Shown: piece by piece, positions 48,114 to 59,401 of the stretch
How the letters are laid out: each line of letters begins with the position of its first letter
Numbering within the stretch: the first letter of the stretch is position 1
NCBI RefSeq assembly: GCF_025024155.1
Contig: NW_026251789.1
Location: 1 to 64,000 of the forward strand
Origin: Gamsiella multidivaricata
Lineage: Eukaryota; Mortierellomycota; Mortierellomycetes; Mortierellales; Mortierellaceae
Length of the DNA: 64,000 nt
Direction: 5' to 3'
Program-made: the position numbers and the translations under genes
The notes under the pieces: model-generated
What the model was told of the DNA's origin: nothing
What the model saw: only the letters and a program-made list of their open reading frames with translations
Databases searched by the model: none

Positions 48114-48951
48114 CTATACGATGCCTATCCTCCTGGCCATGCGTCTGTATTGAGCGGCTGCGAGTTTCTGCTTTCTCCACACCATGAGAACGCCAGAAAA
48201 TATCGCCAGGCAAACGTTCGTTGACTATCGTGGAGTAAGTGAGCAACAAGAATATCGCATCAGAAATGTCCCAACAAATAGGTCAAACAATTACTGCCAT
48301 CGCTAGTGTACGTACAAAGAAGTGCGCGAATCTTCTCGCCTCCGCAGCTTTAACACGAAGACAAGACCGATAGGTTGGCAGTCGGATCTTAAGCTCCTCG
48401 TTCTCGTCATTCTTGGGATCGTCGTACTTGCAATCTATCCTCTGTCGGTTGTGGGTTTCTTTGCATGACTCTTCCGTTTGCTGGATAAGAATGCAAAGTA
48501 GTATATTGATATCAGTGCCCATTCGGTTGTAGTTGTCCTTGAGAAGTAGTCATATCCTGCCATTCGATGGATGTGGAATGACAGATTCGTCATACAATTT
48601 GTAAAACGCTGCAAGCATTGCACTCTCCGATGACAACGCAGGTGTAACTTGGGGGGTCCTGAGGCGCTTCAAGGCCGACCTGTCTCCTGGCGAGACTTGA
48701 TAAAGTTAGAGATGATAGTGGGGATGGCGATGTACTTGAAAGGGACAATACACTTGGCAAACTAGTCCCGTTCAAAGCAAGGGGAAAGGGAAAGGTGATG
48801 TCAGTGGCAAGCGCAAGGACACAAAAAAAAAAAAAAAAAAAAAGTGATGCGGCAAGGTCCAGAGCAGAGATGGTCGTTACAGTGTGCCAAGTAGGATGAC
48901 AATAAGGAAAAGCGCATGCCTTGCGGCATGGGCAGAGGCCAAAACCCGCAT
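48114..48951 (-). CDS. JTB-like single-pass membrane protein
   Basis: Minus-strand exons 48951-48881, 48761-48596, 48480-48316 and 48224-48114 join in frame to 170 residues. The start MRVLASAHAARHALFLIVIL is a clear signal peptide. A Cys-rich luminal segment follows (YTCVVIGECNACSVLQ, SCKET, IDCKY, LPTYRSCLRV). Then come one membrane segment (STNVCLAIFSGVLMVW) and a short basic tail (RKQKLAAAQYRRMARRIGIV). Paired Cys, then one membrane span, then a short basic tail is the layout of JTB (jumping translocation breakpoint) proteins, whose molecular role is poorly defined. Intron 1 has a 21-base T run on the coding strand. The gene converges with REX4, with 162 bp between stop codons. The family call rests on pattern, not on an alignment. 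Confidence 0.78.
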
Positions 48952-49184
48952 GGGCAAAAACTTTGGTTGTGTGTAGAGAAGGGGGTGGGGGGTGGAAGAA
49001 GGGATGTGGAGTAGGATGAGCAAAGGTGTCCCAGAGACGCCAGTTCGCGGACCTGCATTTGGATATGATATGCCCTTGGGGGGAAGTCACGAATCTGAGC
49101 GAGTGTTTATTTTACCTCCTTCAGTTGATCCGGGACTCCCCATCATTGCACCACCACTCACCCTTGCTCCTCTCGAGTCGAAAC
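48952..49184. promoter_or_regulatory. Shared promoter between JTB-like and uL11m genes
   Basis: Start codons on opposite strands are 233 bp apart. The region is G-rich on the plus strand (so CT-rich for the JTB-like transcript) at 48978-49003. No TATA box is seen. Confidence 0.5.
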
Positions 49185-49637
49185 ATGTCAAAGAAAGCCC
49201 CCGCCGCTGCTGCGTCCCTGTTGCGCTTGGTTGTCCCCGCTGGAAAGGCAACACCTTCGCCCCCTATCGGCCCCGCCCTTGGTCAGCGCGGTGTCAAGTC
49301 GATGGATTTCTGTAAACAATTCAATGACAGGACCAAGAACGTCGAGGCCGGTACTCCACTCCCAGTTATCATCGCCGTCAAGAGCGACCGCAGCTTCACT
49401 TTCGTCACAAAGTCTCCTCCAACCTCCTTTTTCCTCAAGCGCGCTGCAGGCATTGAGAAGGGCGCGACGAGCATTGGCAAGGAACACCCATTTGTTGGCA
49501 AGGTCAACTTGAAGCAGGTCTATGAGATCGCAAAGATCAAGCAGGCGGATGAAGGCATGGGACACTTGTCGCTCAAGGGGATCTGCTCTGGAATTGTCGG
49601 AAGCGCAAAGTCTATGGGCATTGAGGTGGTCGCATAA
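49185..49637 (+). CDS. MRPL19: Mitochondrial large-subunit ribosomal protein uL11m
   Basis: A single exon of 150 residues. It has the L11 signature: LVVPAGKATPSPPIGPALGQ near the start (15-34), FCKQFNDRT, then PPTSFFLKRAAGIEKGA and a C-terminal RNA-binding domain ending GICSGIVGSAKSMGIEV. The Pro-Pro-Ile-Gly-Pro-Ala-Leu-Gly motif is typical of bacterial and mitochondrial L11. It binds the GTPase-associated region of large-subunit rRNA. The symbol follows yeast usage (MRPL19 = uL11m). It is intronless and has no long presequence beyond a basic, Ala-rich start. Confidence 0.93.
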   Translation: MSKKAPAAAASLLRLVVPAGKATPSPPIGPALGQRGVKSMDFCKQFNDRTKNVEAGTPLPVIIAVKSDRSFTFVTKSPPTSFFLKRAAGIEKGATSIGKEHPFVGKVNLKQVYEIAKIKQADEGMGHLSLKGICSGIVGSAKSMGIEVVA

Positions 49638-50022
49638 GCAGGATGCAGTACAATTGCTCGATATGGATCAGGACCACGTTAACGGCAAACACTGGATAAT
49701 CAAATTGAGGAGGCAGTCGATACGGACAGCATTGTAATATAATAAATAACACTCGCGCATAAAGATCATATTTCTCAGCAGCATGCACCGCTACAGTGCT
49801 AATGTGCCTTTGTTCCTCTGGTATATCCACCTCTCCGCCAATGGATCGACCCCTGCAATGCAGGTTAGAGTGGCTTGGGTTGTTTTGTAACTCGGCATTT
49901 AGGGAGGGGCAACTCAACCAACGCCTCGTTGTCGCTGCCATTCTTCACTTGCTTCTCCGAACCCCCTTTTTTTACTTCTCCGAGTCCATTTACTCAGTTA
50001 CTGCCACCTCGAATCAAGCACC
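49638..50022. other. Intergenic region, no gene seen
   Basis: It holds the uL11m 3' end (an AATATAATAAATAA stretch near 49735-49748) and the leader of the heme lyase gene, which is pyrimidine-rich at 49930-49990. Confidence 0.45.
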
Positions 50023-50966
50023 ATGTCGCCAGGAAAGGATACAACAGCTGCCAGTCCACCCCCCGGCTGCCCCATGCATCAGGCCCAGAATCCTGCGCCC
50101 AAGCCCAAACCCCCACCAGGTTGCCCCATGCACCGCAAGGAGGACGGCGACAACCTGAACCCAGACAACAACATCCCCAATCTGGCCCAGTCACCCTTTC
50201 CCGACCAAGATATACCTCTTCCCACGGAAAGAGTTATCTCCTCTATTCCCAGGGCCAAGTCCGACGACGAATCCAAGTGGGAGTACCCTTCCCCACAGCA
50301 GTTCTATAATGCCCTTCGCAGAAAGGGCTGGGAGACCCCCGAGACCGCCATTGAAACCATGGTCGATATTCACAATTGGATGAACGAGGAAGCCTGGGCC
50401 GAGGTCATGAAGTGGGAGAAGGAACACTCTGAGTAAGTGCTGTATTCTTGACTGTGTTTGAATCGACCTATCTCCCTGTTTAGCCCTGGATGCCGCTAAC
50501 CCGTGCTCGCTAATCACCTCTATAGCACCTGTTGCGATCCTAAGTTACTTCGCTTCCAAGGTCGTCCGTCAGAACTCAGTCCTAAGGCCAGAATCATGAG
50601 CTTTTTCGGGTATGTTGATGTGAACGTGACTCTGTTCTTGATCTTAATGCCCCATTGATGTCATAGATGCTGACTTCTTGGCGACTATCTTCTCTCGCTT
50701 TGGATATCTTCGTGTATTGTAGTGCCCCTAAGCCGTTCGATCGTCATGACTGGATCGTTGACCGATGTGGAAAGGAGGTTCGCTATGTAATCGATTACTA
50801 TGGAGGCGAGGACGACGTTGCCAACGACGTACCGGTGTTCCATCTGGATGTCAGACCTGCGTTGGATTCGGTGGAGAGTACCATGGACCGACTCAAATTC
50901 GGTGTCCGCGAGGCATTCGCCCGGTTCAAGGGTGGCGCCGAGTCGTCTACCACCCGGGCAGCTTGA
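50023..50966 (+). CDS. Holocytochrome c synthase (cytochrome c heme lyase)
   Basis: Exons 50023-50432, 50526-50609 and 50723-50966 give 245 residues. The N-terminus carries two CP heme-binding motifs in GCPMH repeats (about 15-19 and 34-38). The core has [56 protein letters not shown] and the signature [20 protein letters not shown], followed by DYY and [14 protein letters not shown]. The enzyme sits in the mitochondrial intermembrane space and attaches heme covalently to apocytochrome c (or c1). The conserved His of the WNE region (HNW) is present. Whether it serves cytochrome c, c1 or both cannot be told. Confidence 0.95.
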
Positions 50967-52932
<1,966 letters not shown>

Positions 52933-53300
52933 GCTTGTCTAGTACTTGAAGACGCAAAATACAACATCTTTTTTTTCAATCAGATATAAATACTTCCATT
53001 ACACCATACTCCATTAATATCTCGATAGAATGGAATGAGCAGCTATCAAGGTCATTATGGGTCTTTGAATTCAATGTATGAGCAGGTCAATATTTTCGCT
53101 TGTCATAATCGCGCATGGCCCGTATGACATCATGCTCAAGCGTCTTTGCTATGCTTTTCTACGGGACCACATTTTACTTTGGAGACTAAATGATGTTATG
53201 ATTTTAAACCCCATGTAGAGGCTTCAATGACCTCACCATGACCCTCGTACTTCCCTCCTCCCCGCACCAGATGGGATCATTTGCCTAACCCTCAAAAATG

Positions 53301-53360
53301 TATAAAAGGAACCCTGTCGACGCACCCTCAACAACAACAACAAACAACAACAACAACAAC
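53301..53360 (+). promoter_or_regulatory. TATA box and CAA-repeat leader of the CsbD-like gene
   Basis: TATAAAAG at 53301-53308 lies about 95 bp before the ATG at 53402. From 53329 to 53360 the leader is made of CAA/ACA repeats. Such repeats fold poorly, which often goes with efficient translation (inference). Confidence 0.65.
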
Positions 53361-53401
53361 TCCCGCTCTCCACACCAACCTACAAACCAACAACTCTTAA
53401 C

Positions 53402-53698
53402 ATGTCCAACAACGTCACCGACCGCATGTCCAACACCGCCAACTCCTACATTGGAGGCGCCAAGCAAACTGTCGGCGAAACCATCGGCAACTCGAACCTC
53501 GCTGCCAACGGTGCCCAGCAAAAGACCCAGGCTGATGCCGCCCAAGCTGCTGCCGATGCTCGCACCCACACCGAGGGACTCGGCCACAAGGCTCAGGGAA
53601 ACGTCCAACAGGCCGTCGGTAGTCTTACCGGAAACACCTCCATGGAGGCTCGTGGTCACGCCAACGAGACCATGGGCGATCTCGAACGCAAGGTCTAA
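53402..53698 (+). CDS. CsbD-like small stress/DNA-structure-binding protein
   Basis: A single exon of 98 residues, rich in Ala, Asn, Gly, Gln and Thr and lacking Cys and Trp. Two repeats of the CsbD type are visible: SYIGGAKQTVGETIGNSNLA and GHKAQGNVQQAVGSLTGN, each a G-x-x-K/N-x-x-V/A-G pattern. Fungal members include Hmp1-like proteins described as recognising mismatched or cruciform DNA, and bacterial CsbD is a general-stress protein; a biochemical role here is unproven. The TATA box, the CAA-rich leader and biased codons suggest strong or inducible expression. A polyadenylation-like AATAAAG lies at 53740. Confidence 0.8.
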   Translation: MSNNVTDRMSNTANSYIGGAKQTVGETIGNSNLAANGAQQKTQADAAQAAADARTHTEGLGHKAQGNVQQAVGSLTGNTSMEARGHANETMGDLERKV

Positions 53699-54044
53699 GC
53701 GTCCTCAAGTTCAAGATTTCCATCCGTGTACAGTAAAATAATAAAGCCTTATTCATAACACACATTGTGCAACCAAGGACATCGTGAAGCATCGATTACG
53801 TTCAGCCCAAAGGGCGTTGGCGATTTCGGCCTGGAATGTTGACATACTTAGAATTGTACCTGAATGAATATCATCACTTTTTTCCCCCTGAGTTACTACA
53901 TCGACAGCATGACCCGCTTCTGTATTTTTTTTTTCTTGTCATCGAAAGATTCCTCTCGAGCGTATCTTTGGATTAATAACCCGGCTTACACTTTGAAAGA
54001 ACAAGATTAAAGGCACCTCTTGAGACCACCAGTTACTTCCACTC

Positions 54045-55427
54045 ATGTCGCGATTCCATCGAGAAAAAGGGTTGCTGAGCGCAGCAAAACCGGCTTCCAT
54101 GACGCCCAACGAATGGCGGCCTAGCAGTTCAACTATGTGGTCAGCATTTTACAAGCTCATCCTGTACCCCACCATCGATAGGCAAGAGGGACTGGGGGAT
54201 GCTGTTACCCAGCCTAAGGTAGTCCTGCATCGTCTAGGCCACGATGGATCCCTGGCTTCGTACAAGGCAGTTGCCCGGGTTATAGGTATAACTGCTAGAG
54301 CTACAATCCAGTGTGCTCAGTAGAAAATCAAGACTCGCCAAGAAGTAATGCCCATGTTCCCCAAAAAACCAGTCCCTATGAATTCTCAATTTTTTAGAAT
54401 AAAGAATCAATTCAAACACACGATGGAATTTTTTTTTTGTCCCCCGCACAAAATCCATGTGAAGCCTTTCGCCTGTGCAACTGTCTCATCAAGAACTCAA
54501 TCCCTAGACGATTTCTAAGACGCGTAACCTATGTCTGGACGGAAAGACGTGTCTACTCCTGCTGGATCCCCTGTTCCCGAGGGCTACTCGTCACGCCTAC
54601 AAAGACCACGCCCACCAAGACCCAGCTTCTTAATATTTCGCTCAGGAGAAGCGCGGCTACGAAGCCATCGACGATGATGGTGTTCAGAGTTGTCTAACCG
54701 AGGATGGCCTCAGGAAGGGTAGACGCGAAGAATAGATCACTTTTCGGGAGGAAAAAATCTGGTTTGAATTAAAAATGTGTTCTCTAAATATATGGACGAG
54801 GAAAGCTTTCCCGCCGTCTACTGTGCAACATCGATGGATAGGAACGTCTACGTGATAAGAAAATGCAACTTCACTATCGGCGTTACAGATGCCTGTGATC
54901 ACCAAGGGACTTTTATTTTCTTCTCCACTGGGTGTCCTGGCAGCAAACACGACTCTGCGACTTACAAGGACACCAACCTATACCGCTTCAGCAACCGATA
55001 CTTTGCTGAAAACGAGCACACTACTGACGAGGAAGTGTACAGATCATCTCCTACATCCAAAACGGGCTTTCAAGGGAACCTCACAGCCGCTCAGGAGAAA
55101 TTCAATAAGTACAGTGGAGCTCGAAGCAAGGTGGAACATGGCTTCGAACTACTTAAAGAACAATTCAAATCTTTCATCCGCACGCGAATCCTATCAACAA
55201 CAACTGAAGGGTTCGTAGGGCAAACAGGCATATTTCAGCATGCGTCGTTCTTACACAATATCCTTGTATGGTCTGGTATATATGACCCGTTTGTGGAGGA
55301 AGTTGCGGAAAGTCTGGGGCAAAGAGAGGCCACGCATGTAGGACAGAGGGACGGTGATGCTGTGGAGACGCCCGTGACCACAATCAAGACGATGATAGTG
55401 ACAATGATGAGGAGGGGTAGGGCCTAA
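54045..55427 (+). pseudogene. HARBI1-like (DDE_Tnp_4) transposase remnant
   Basis: The first piece (54045-54323) contains the N-terminal helix-turn-helix-like block KVVLHRLGHDGSLASYKAVA before a stop. Then follow about 450 bp of scrambled frames. From 54777 to 55427 a long frame resumes with NVYVIRKCNFTIGV, STGCPGSKHDSATYKDTNLY (second catalytic Asp in HDS), a Gly-Asn-Leu-Thr block (GNLTAAQEKFNKYSGARSKV) and EHGFELLKEQFKSF. The segment that should hold the first catalytic Asp (DGT type) is missing, and the region of the third is disturbed. The protein cannot be active from this copy. Confidence 0.8.
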
Positions 55428-55559
55428 TCCTGGCTCAGTTTGGAGAGGGGGCGAGCACAGGCAGTTAACGACTTATGAGGATGTTGATGAATATAAGCGA
55501 TTTTATCGTAAGCGTTACTCAGCGCGTTTTGGTGGACTTTTCGGTGGACTTTATCTTCT

Positions 55560-56466
55560 CCTTCTGACGCGCTCTAGCTCTACTTGCTGCCTCATGTGCT
55601 CAGCATCCATTCTCTTGACCTCCAACTCTATCCTTATATGTTCCAATTCAAGTTCTACCCGCCTTCTTGCTATTTCCGCCTGCATCTTCTTCCTCTGTAT
55701 CTCCCTCCATCAAGGCTAGCTGTGCTTCCTGGTACCGACAATTGACCTCTGAATTTTATCTCTTCCAGATTCCAGTTTTCGATGCCTGAGTTCATTTCAT
55801 TAAAGTTGCACTGGATAGACCCTCAAGAAAACCCAAATCAGATCCGGTATCTCAACGATTCTCCGGTAAGACGCCGATCAGACCTGCTCCGTGCTGTAAT
55901 AAAAATGGCAAATCAGGATGACTCTTTCTCAATTTCTGATTCCTCTTGTCCGCGTTGCCTGTTGTGCTGAAGAGATTATTTGCCTTCTTCCAGACCCTCT
56001 TCATATTCTCAATCTTGTTCTTGATCTGAAAGCTGTCAAAATTCACAGGGCTGTCTCCAGTGGAAAACTTGCTGTTAATCTTCCAGGCAATTCCTTCGCG
56101 AACGTCTGTCTTCGGCCTGTGGTGGTTGTTCCTCTCTGCTGGATCGTCAAAAAGTGCCCAAGTATCTGGGTCTGCAAGCAGCTCAGCTATATACGTCTCC
56201 CGCGCGCGCGTAAAGATGTGTCCCTTCTCTTTACCTCCGGCGCCTGACTTAGGGGGCGCATGAGACTTTGGGGTATTGTTCCTTCGTGCACCAAAGCAGC
56301 TGGAGGACGCAGTAGTGGTTGCTGAGGACAGAACAGGAGACACCAATGATAAGGAAGAGGAAGGTTTTGCGGATGGAACCGGAGAAAACATGTCTATATC
56401 CCTTGAGTCGTATGGTGGCAGGTCATTTGGAAGAGACAGGTGTTGAATACCATGTGTCCGCTGCAT
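55560..56466 (-). pseudogene. Myb/SANT-like partner gene of the Harbinger element, broken
   Basis: From an ATG at 56466 (minus) a 204-residue frame runs to 55852. It has a Ser/Pro-rich N-terminus and then a Myb/SANT-like domain (ETYIAELLADPDTWALFDDP, DVREGIAWKINSKFSTGDS, QIKNKIENMKRVWKKANNLF). Beyond the stop, a Glu/Arg-rich coiled coil (AEIARRRVELELEHIRIELE) continues in another frame down to about 55560. This indicates that the original protein was longer and that stops and at least one frameshift have broken it. Such proteins bind the transposon ends and assist the transposase. Confidence 0.65.
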
Positions 56467-57274
56467 TAAAGCTGTCGGTGACTGAGGTGTGTCGGAGACA
56501 ATTCGTGCATCCAATGGAAGGGCAGAAATTGTTCGATGAATGTGCTGCGATCAACCGTGTATTACTGATAAGTGCATGCTATGTCCTGGTACTGAAGGGG
56601 AGGATATGTCTGGGGTTCTACCATAATTCTAAATGTAAAATGTGTTGGTTTTCCAAAGCTTTTGATGTGTTCAGTTGAAGATGTAAGTCATCACTTTACA
56701 GGAGTCGTTGATTGCGCTTGTCGCATCCGTAGGAGTTACTGAGTAGATGGCCGCTGGTGTGGGTGCTGTTGCAGCTATCGCCATCGTTGCACATCTTTTC
56801 CTTATCAAGTGGTTGTTTAAAGCCTTGATGACTTCCAGAAATGTAACGTTGGAGCCGTGTCCGTATGTACTTGATCAAACGATGATCAATCTTCGAGGTC
56901 TGGCAGTTCTGGTGCGCTCCCTGCAGTAACGGGAAGAAGGGCATGTGTCTGTACACTAAAATATGGGCCAACTTTCAGTCGAGAAAAACACCAAACTGGC
57001 AAGTTGCTGACCATCCAGAAGACTCTTAACAGGTAACATCACAGACAACATCGCTGTAGTACACATGCTTCGACCAGCATGTCACAGAGAAGATCATTCG
57101 CTCTCTGCCAGGACACTTGCGTAAAATCTACTTCAAATTAGACATGCATTGAGCACAGGGCAAAGATAGAACTAAGATGGCCGTGTCGCACGATCACGAA
57201 AAGTGTTTATTTTTCTCAATGTGGTGGTAGGAACTCAAAGAAGTCTTTCAAACTGCTCGAAACAAAAGCAACTC
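56467..57274. other. Intergenic region, transposon flank
   Basis: No gene is supported. A frame at 56747-56929 (plus) begins with a hydrophobic stretch but has no leader or homologue that I recognise. The right end of the Harbinger remnant may lie here. Confidence 0.4.
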
Positions 57275-59264
57275 TTAAACTTCAGCGAGGACCTCGGGCT
57301 CCTTGAAGTCCTTGCGGTCGACCTTGGCGCCGGTCTCGTTGTCAGCACCAGAGTGGAGCTCGAGGAGCTTGCCAAGATCGAACTTGGGGGCCTTAAGGAT
57401 CTTGACCTTGCGGATGAAGACATCGCGGAGGGGGTAGATGGACTTGCAAGACTTCTCAATCTCGTTTCCAATGACCTCAGGGATGAACTTGTGGACGAGC
57501 TCCTTCAAGTCGCACGAGGTAGCCTGGGCAATCATAATCTCGAACATCTTCTTGCGAATCTGACGGATCTGAGCAGACTGGGCGTAGGTGGTCTTCTTGA
57601 CCTGGTTCATACCCTTCTTGGTGAAGGCAACAGCAAAGAGGCGGAGCAAGTAGCCATCAGTGGTCTTGACATCGACGTGTGCCTCGATGATGGACTATTT
57701 TGTTGTAACAACATAATAAAAGAAACAATATTAGCAGCTGCATCCTGAAAAAACAGGATTCGCTCATTCGACGCCTTCGAGATCCCTGTAGTCCAAGAAA
57801 ACTAAGTGAATGAGGCGTGCTATCGTACCTGCCACTTGCGGACCATGGAGCGGAGCTTGTCCGAGGTCATGTCCATACCGTGGAAGTTAGTGAGGCAGTT
57901 CTTGCCCTGGACCTCATCAACTCTCAGCTTGACCTTGCGGAACGAGTACTCCTCGTTCTTGTTCAAGTCAGCGAGAGAGATCTCAAGGACACGGCCCTTC
58001 AAGGCATCGTTGGCGTTCTTCATACCCTGGGTACGGTTGACGAGGGTCTTGCCAACGTTGCGAACGTCAAAGGTCGAAGGAGCCTTGATATCATACCAGT
58101 CCTTGCGGGTGAAGGGATCGACACTAATGTATTGCACCAACGATGATAAAAGCAATATCAGCATCATGGATCCATGCCTCTCTAACTTTTGCTCGATATG
58201 AATATTCGAAATTCCCATGCCGCTCATTGGTGTCCTATTGCTCCATGCAGATAGTGCCGAGATGATGTTTGTCGCTGGTAAGGTGCAAGGGTGTGTACTG
58301 ATGAATGTGTAAGAATTGCTGGAGCTGGATGCTACATGATATGTTTTCAGTGCCCAAATTGAGCGCACCCTGCGCCGACTTCTGTCTGCTGGCCTCACTG
58401 AAGTCCAGTACTGTGCTGCCGCCATCTGGATAGAGAAAGCCGCGTGTTCGCCGCCTTAATATCTGCTGAAGTTGCTCGCTGCATAGATCATATTGCTGGT
58501 GCTGCTGCCATAAGCAATAGTGAAATCGCCTGTTCTGGCTGGACCTATGCCAACGCTGCCCCAAATCTTCGAATAAAGACTGATCCGTTGCTGAACAAAA
58601 GGCGAATGAATCACGAATCCTTCATCGGGCCTGCTTTTTCATTTTTACAAGACCTCTTCCTCCATCCAGATTCCTGACTGAACCCTCTGTCTGCGTGTAC
58701 ACGAGTAGACTCCAAAGAAGATGGGTACTGATAGTCTGATAGTCCTGGAACGATACTTTACACCTTCTTCTTGAGACCCTTCTTGCCTTTCGAGAGACGC
58801 TTATTCTTTCCAACGGCTGTTGAGGGGTTGGGTACAGTCGGCAGATCATAGTGATGAGGTAGATCGTCGTGGATGGAGAATCACGGTCAGTGCGGAAGCG
58901 TGGTGAATCAGCGTTACGACACGTTTGTTGATTGTTTCCGGTATCGTCGTTCGTTTGGGTCCAAGATGAGTTGTTGTGTTGAATGCCAGACAAAGTCGAG
59001 GTTAATGGCGATTATGATTCCAAGTAGTTATCGTGGTCCGGTGAGCGACACCAACGGCAATGAGGATGATGGAATTAATGATAACGGTAATTCCGATGGA
59101 TATATTGACAGATGGATAGACAAGATGCACAGATCGATGGTTAGTTTCATGTCTTTGGGCCATGGTCAACACATGGATGGCAGCCGCAGTCGGCAAGAGT
59201 CCAATCATAACGTGGAGCACAAGCGCCTTCCGAATAAGGCAACTGCAGAGTCTCTCGTACCCAT
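57275..59264 (-). CDS. RPS1: Cytosolic ribosomal protein eS1 (RPS3A)
   Basis: Minus-strand exons 59264-59261 (ATGG only), 58816-58762, 58123-57829 and 57694-57275 give 257 residues, the usual length. Signatures are [69 protein letters not shown] and [20 protein letters not shown], then [20 protein letters not shown]. eS1 sits on the 40S platform near the mRNA exit. The exon with only four coding bases was inferred because the N-terminal Ala codon is split, an acceptor precedes CCGTTGG, and the only ATGG followed by GT nearby is at 59264. Introns 1 (436 bp) and 2 (638 bp) are unusually long. The gene uses the yeast symbol RPS1; animals call it RPS3A. Confidence 0.93.
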
Positions 59265-59401
59265 ATTGTGGATTAATGAATAAAGAGGAGGAACCCCAGT
59301 GCTGTGACATTCATTTTGTCTTATGGGCCATAAAATTTAGTGACAGCGACACAAGAACCTGTGTATTTTCAAGGCTGTGTGATCTATGGAAATTCGTACG
59401 C

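Larger units (their letters stand above)
54045..56466. mobile_element. Decayed PIF/Harbinger-type DNA transposon
   Basis: A broken DDE_Tnp_4 (HARBI1-like) transposase on the plus strand and a broken Myb/SANT-like gene on the minus strand lie tail to tail. Having these two genes together is the defining gene content of PIF/Harbinger elements. I could not find terminal inverted repeats or the 3-bp target duplication by eye, so the true ends are unknown and probably lie outside the coding limits given. Confidence 0.72.

Noticed and set aside
56747..56929. 60-codon plus-strand frame starting with a hydrophobic segment
   Set aside because: It overlaps an equally long frame on the other strand, lies beside a decayed transposon, and nothing supports expression.
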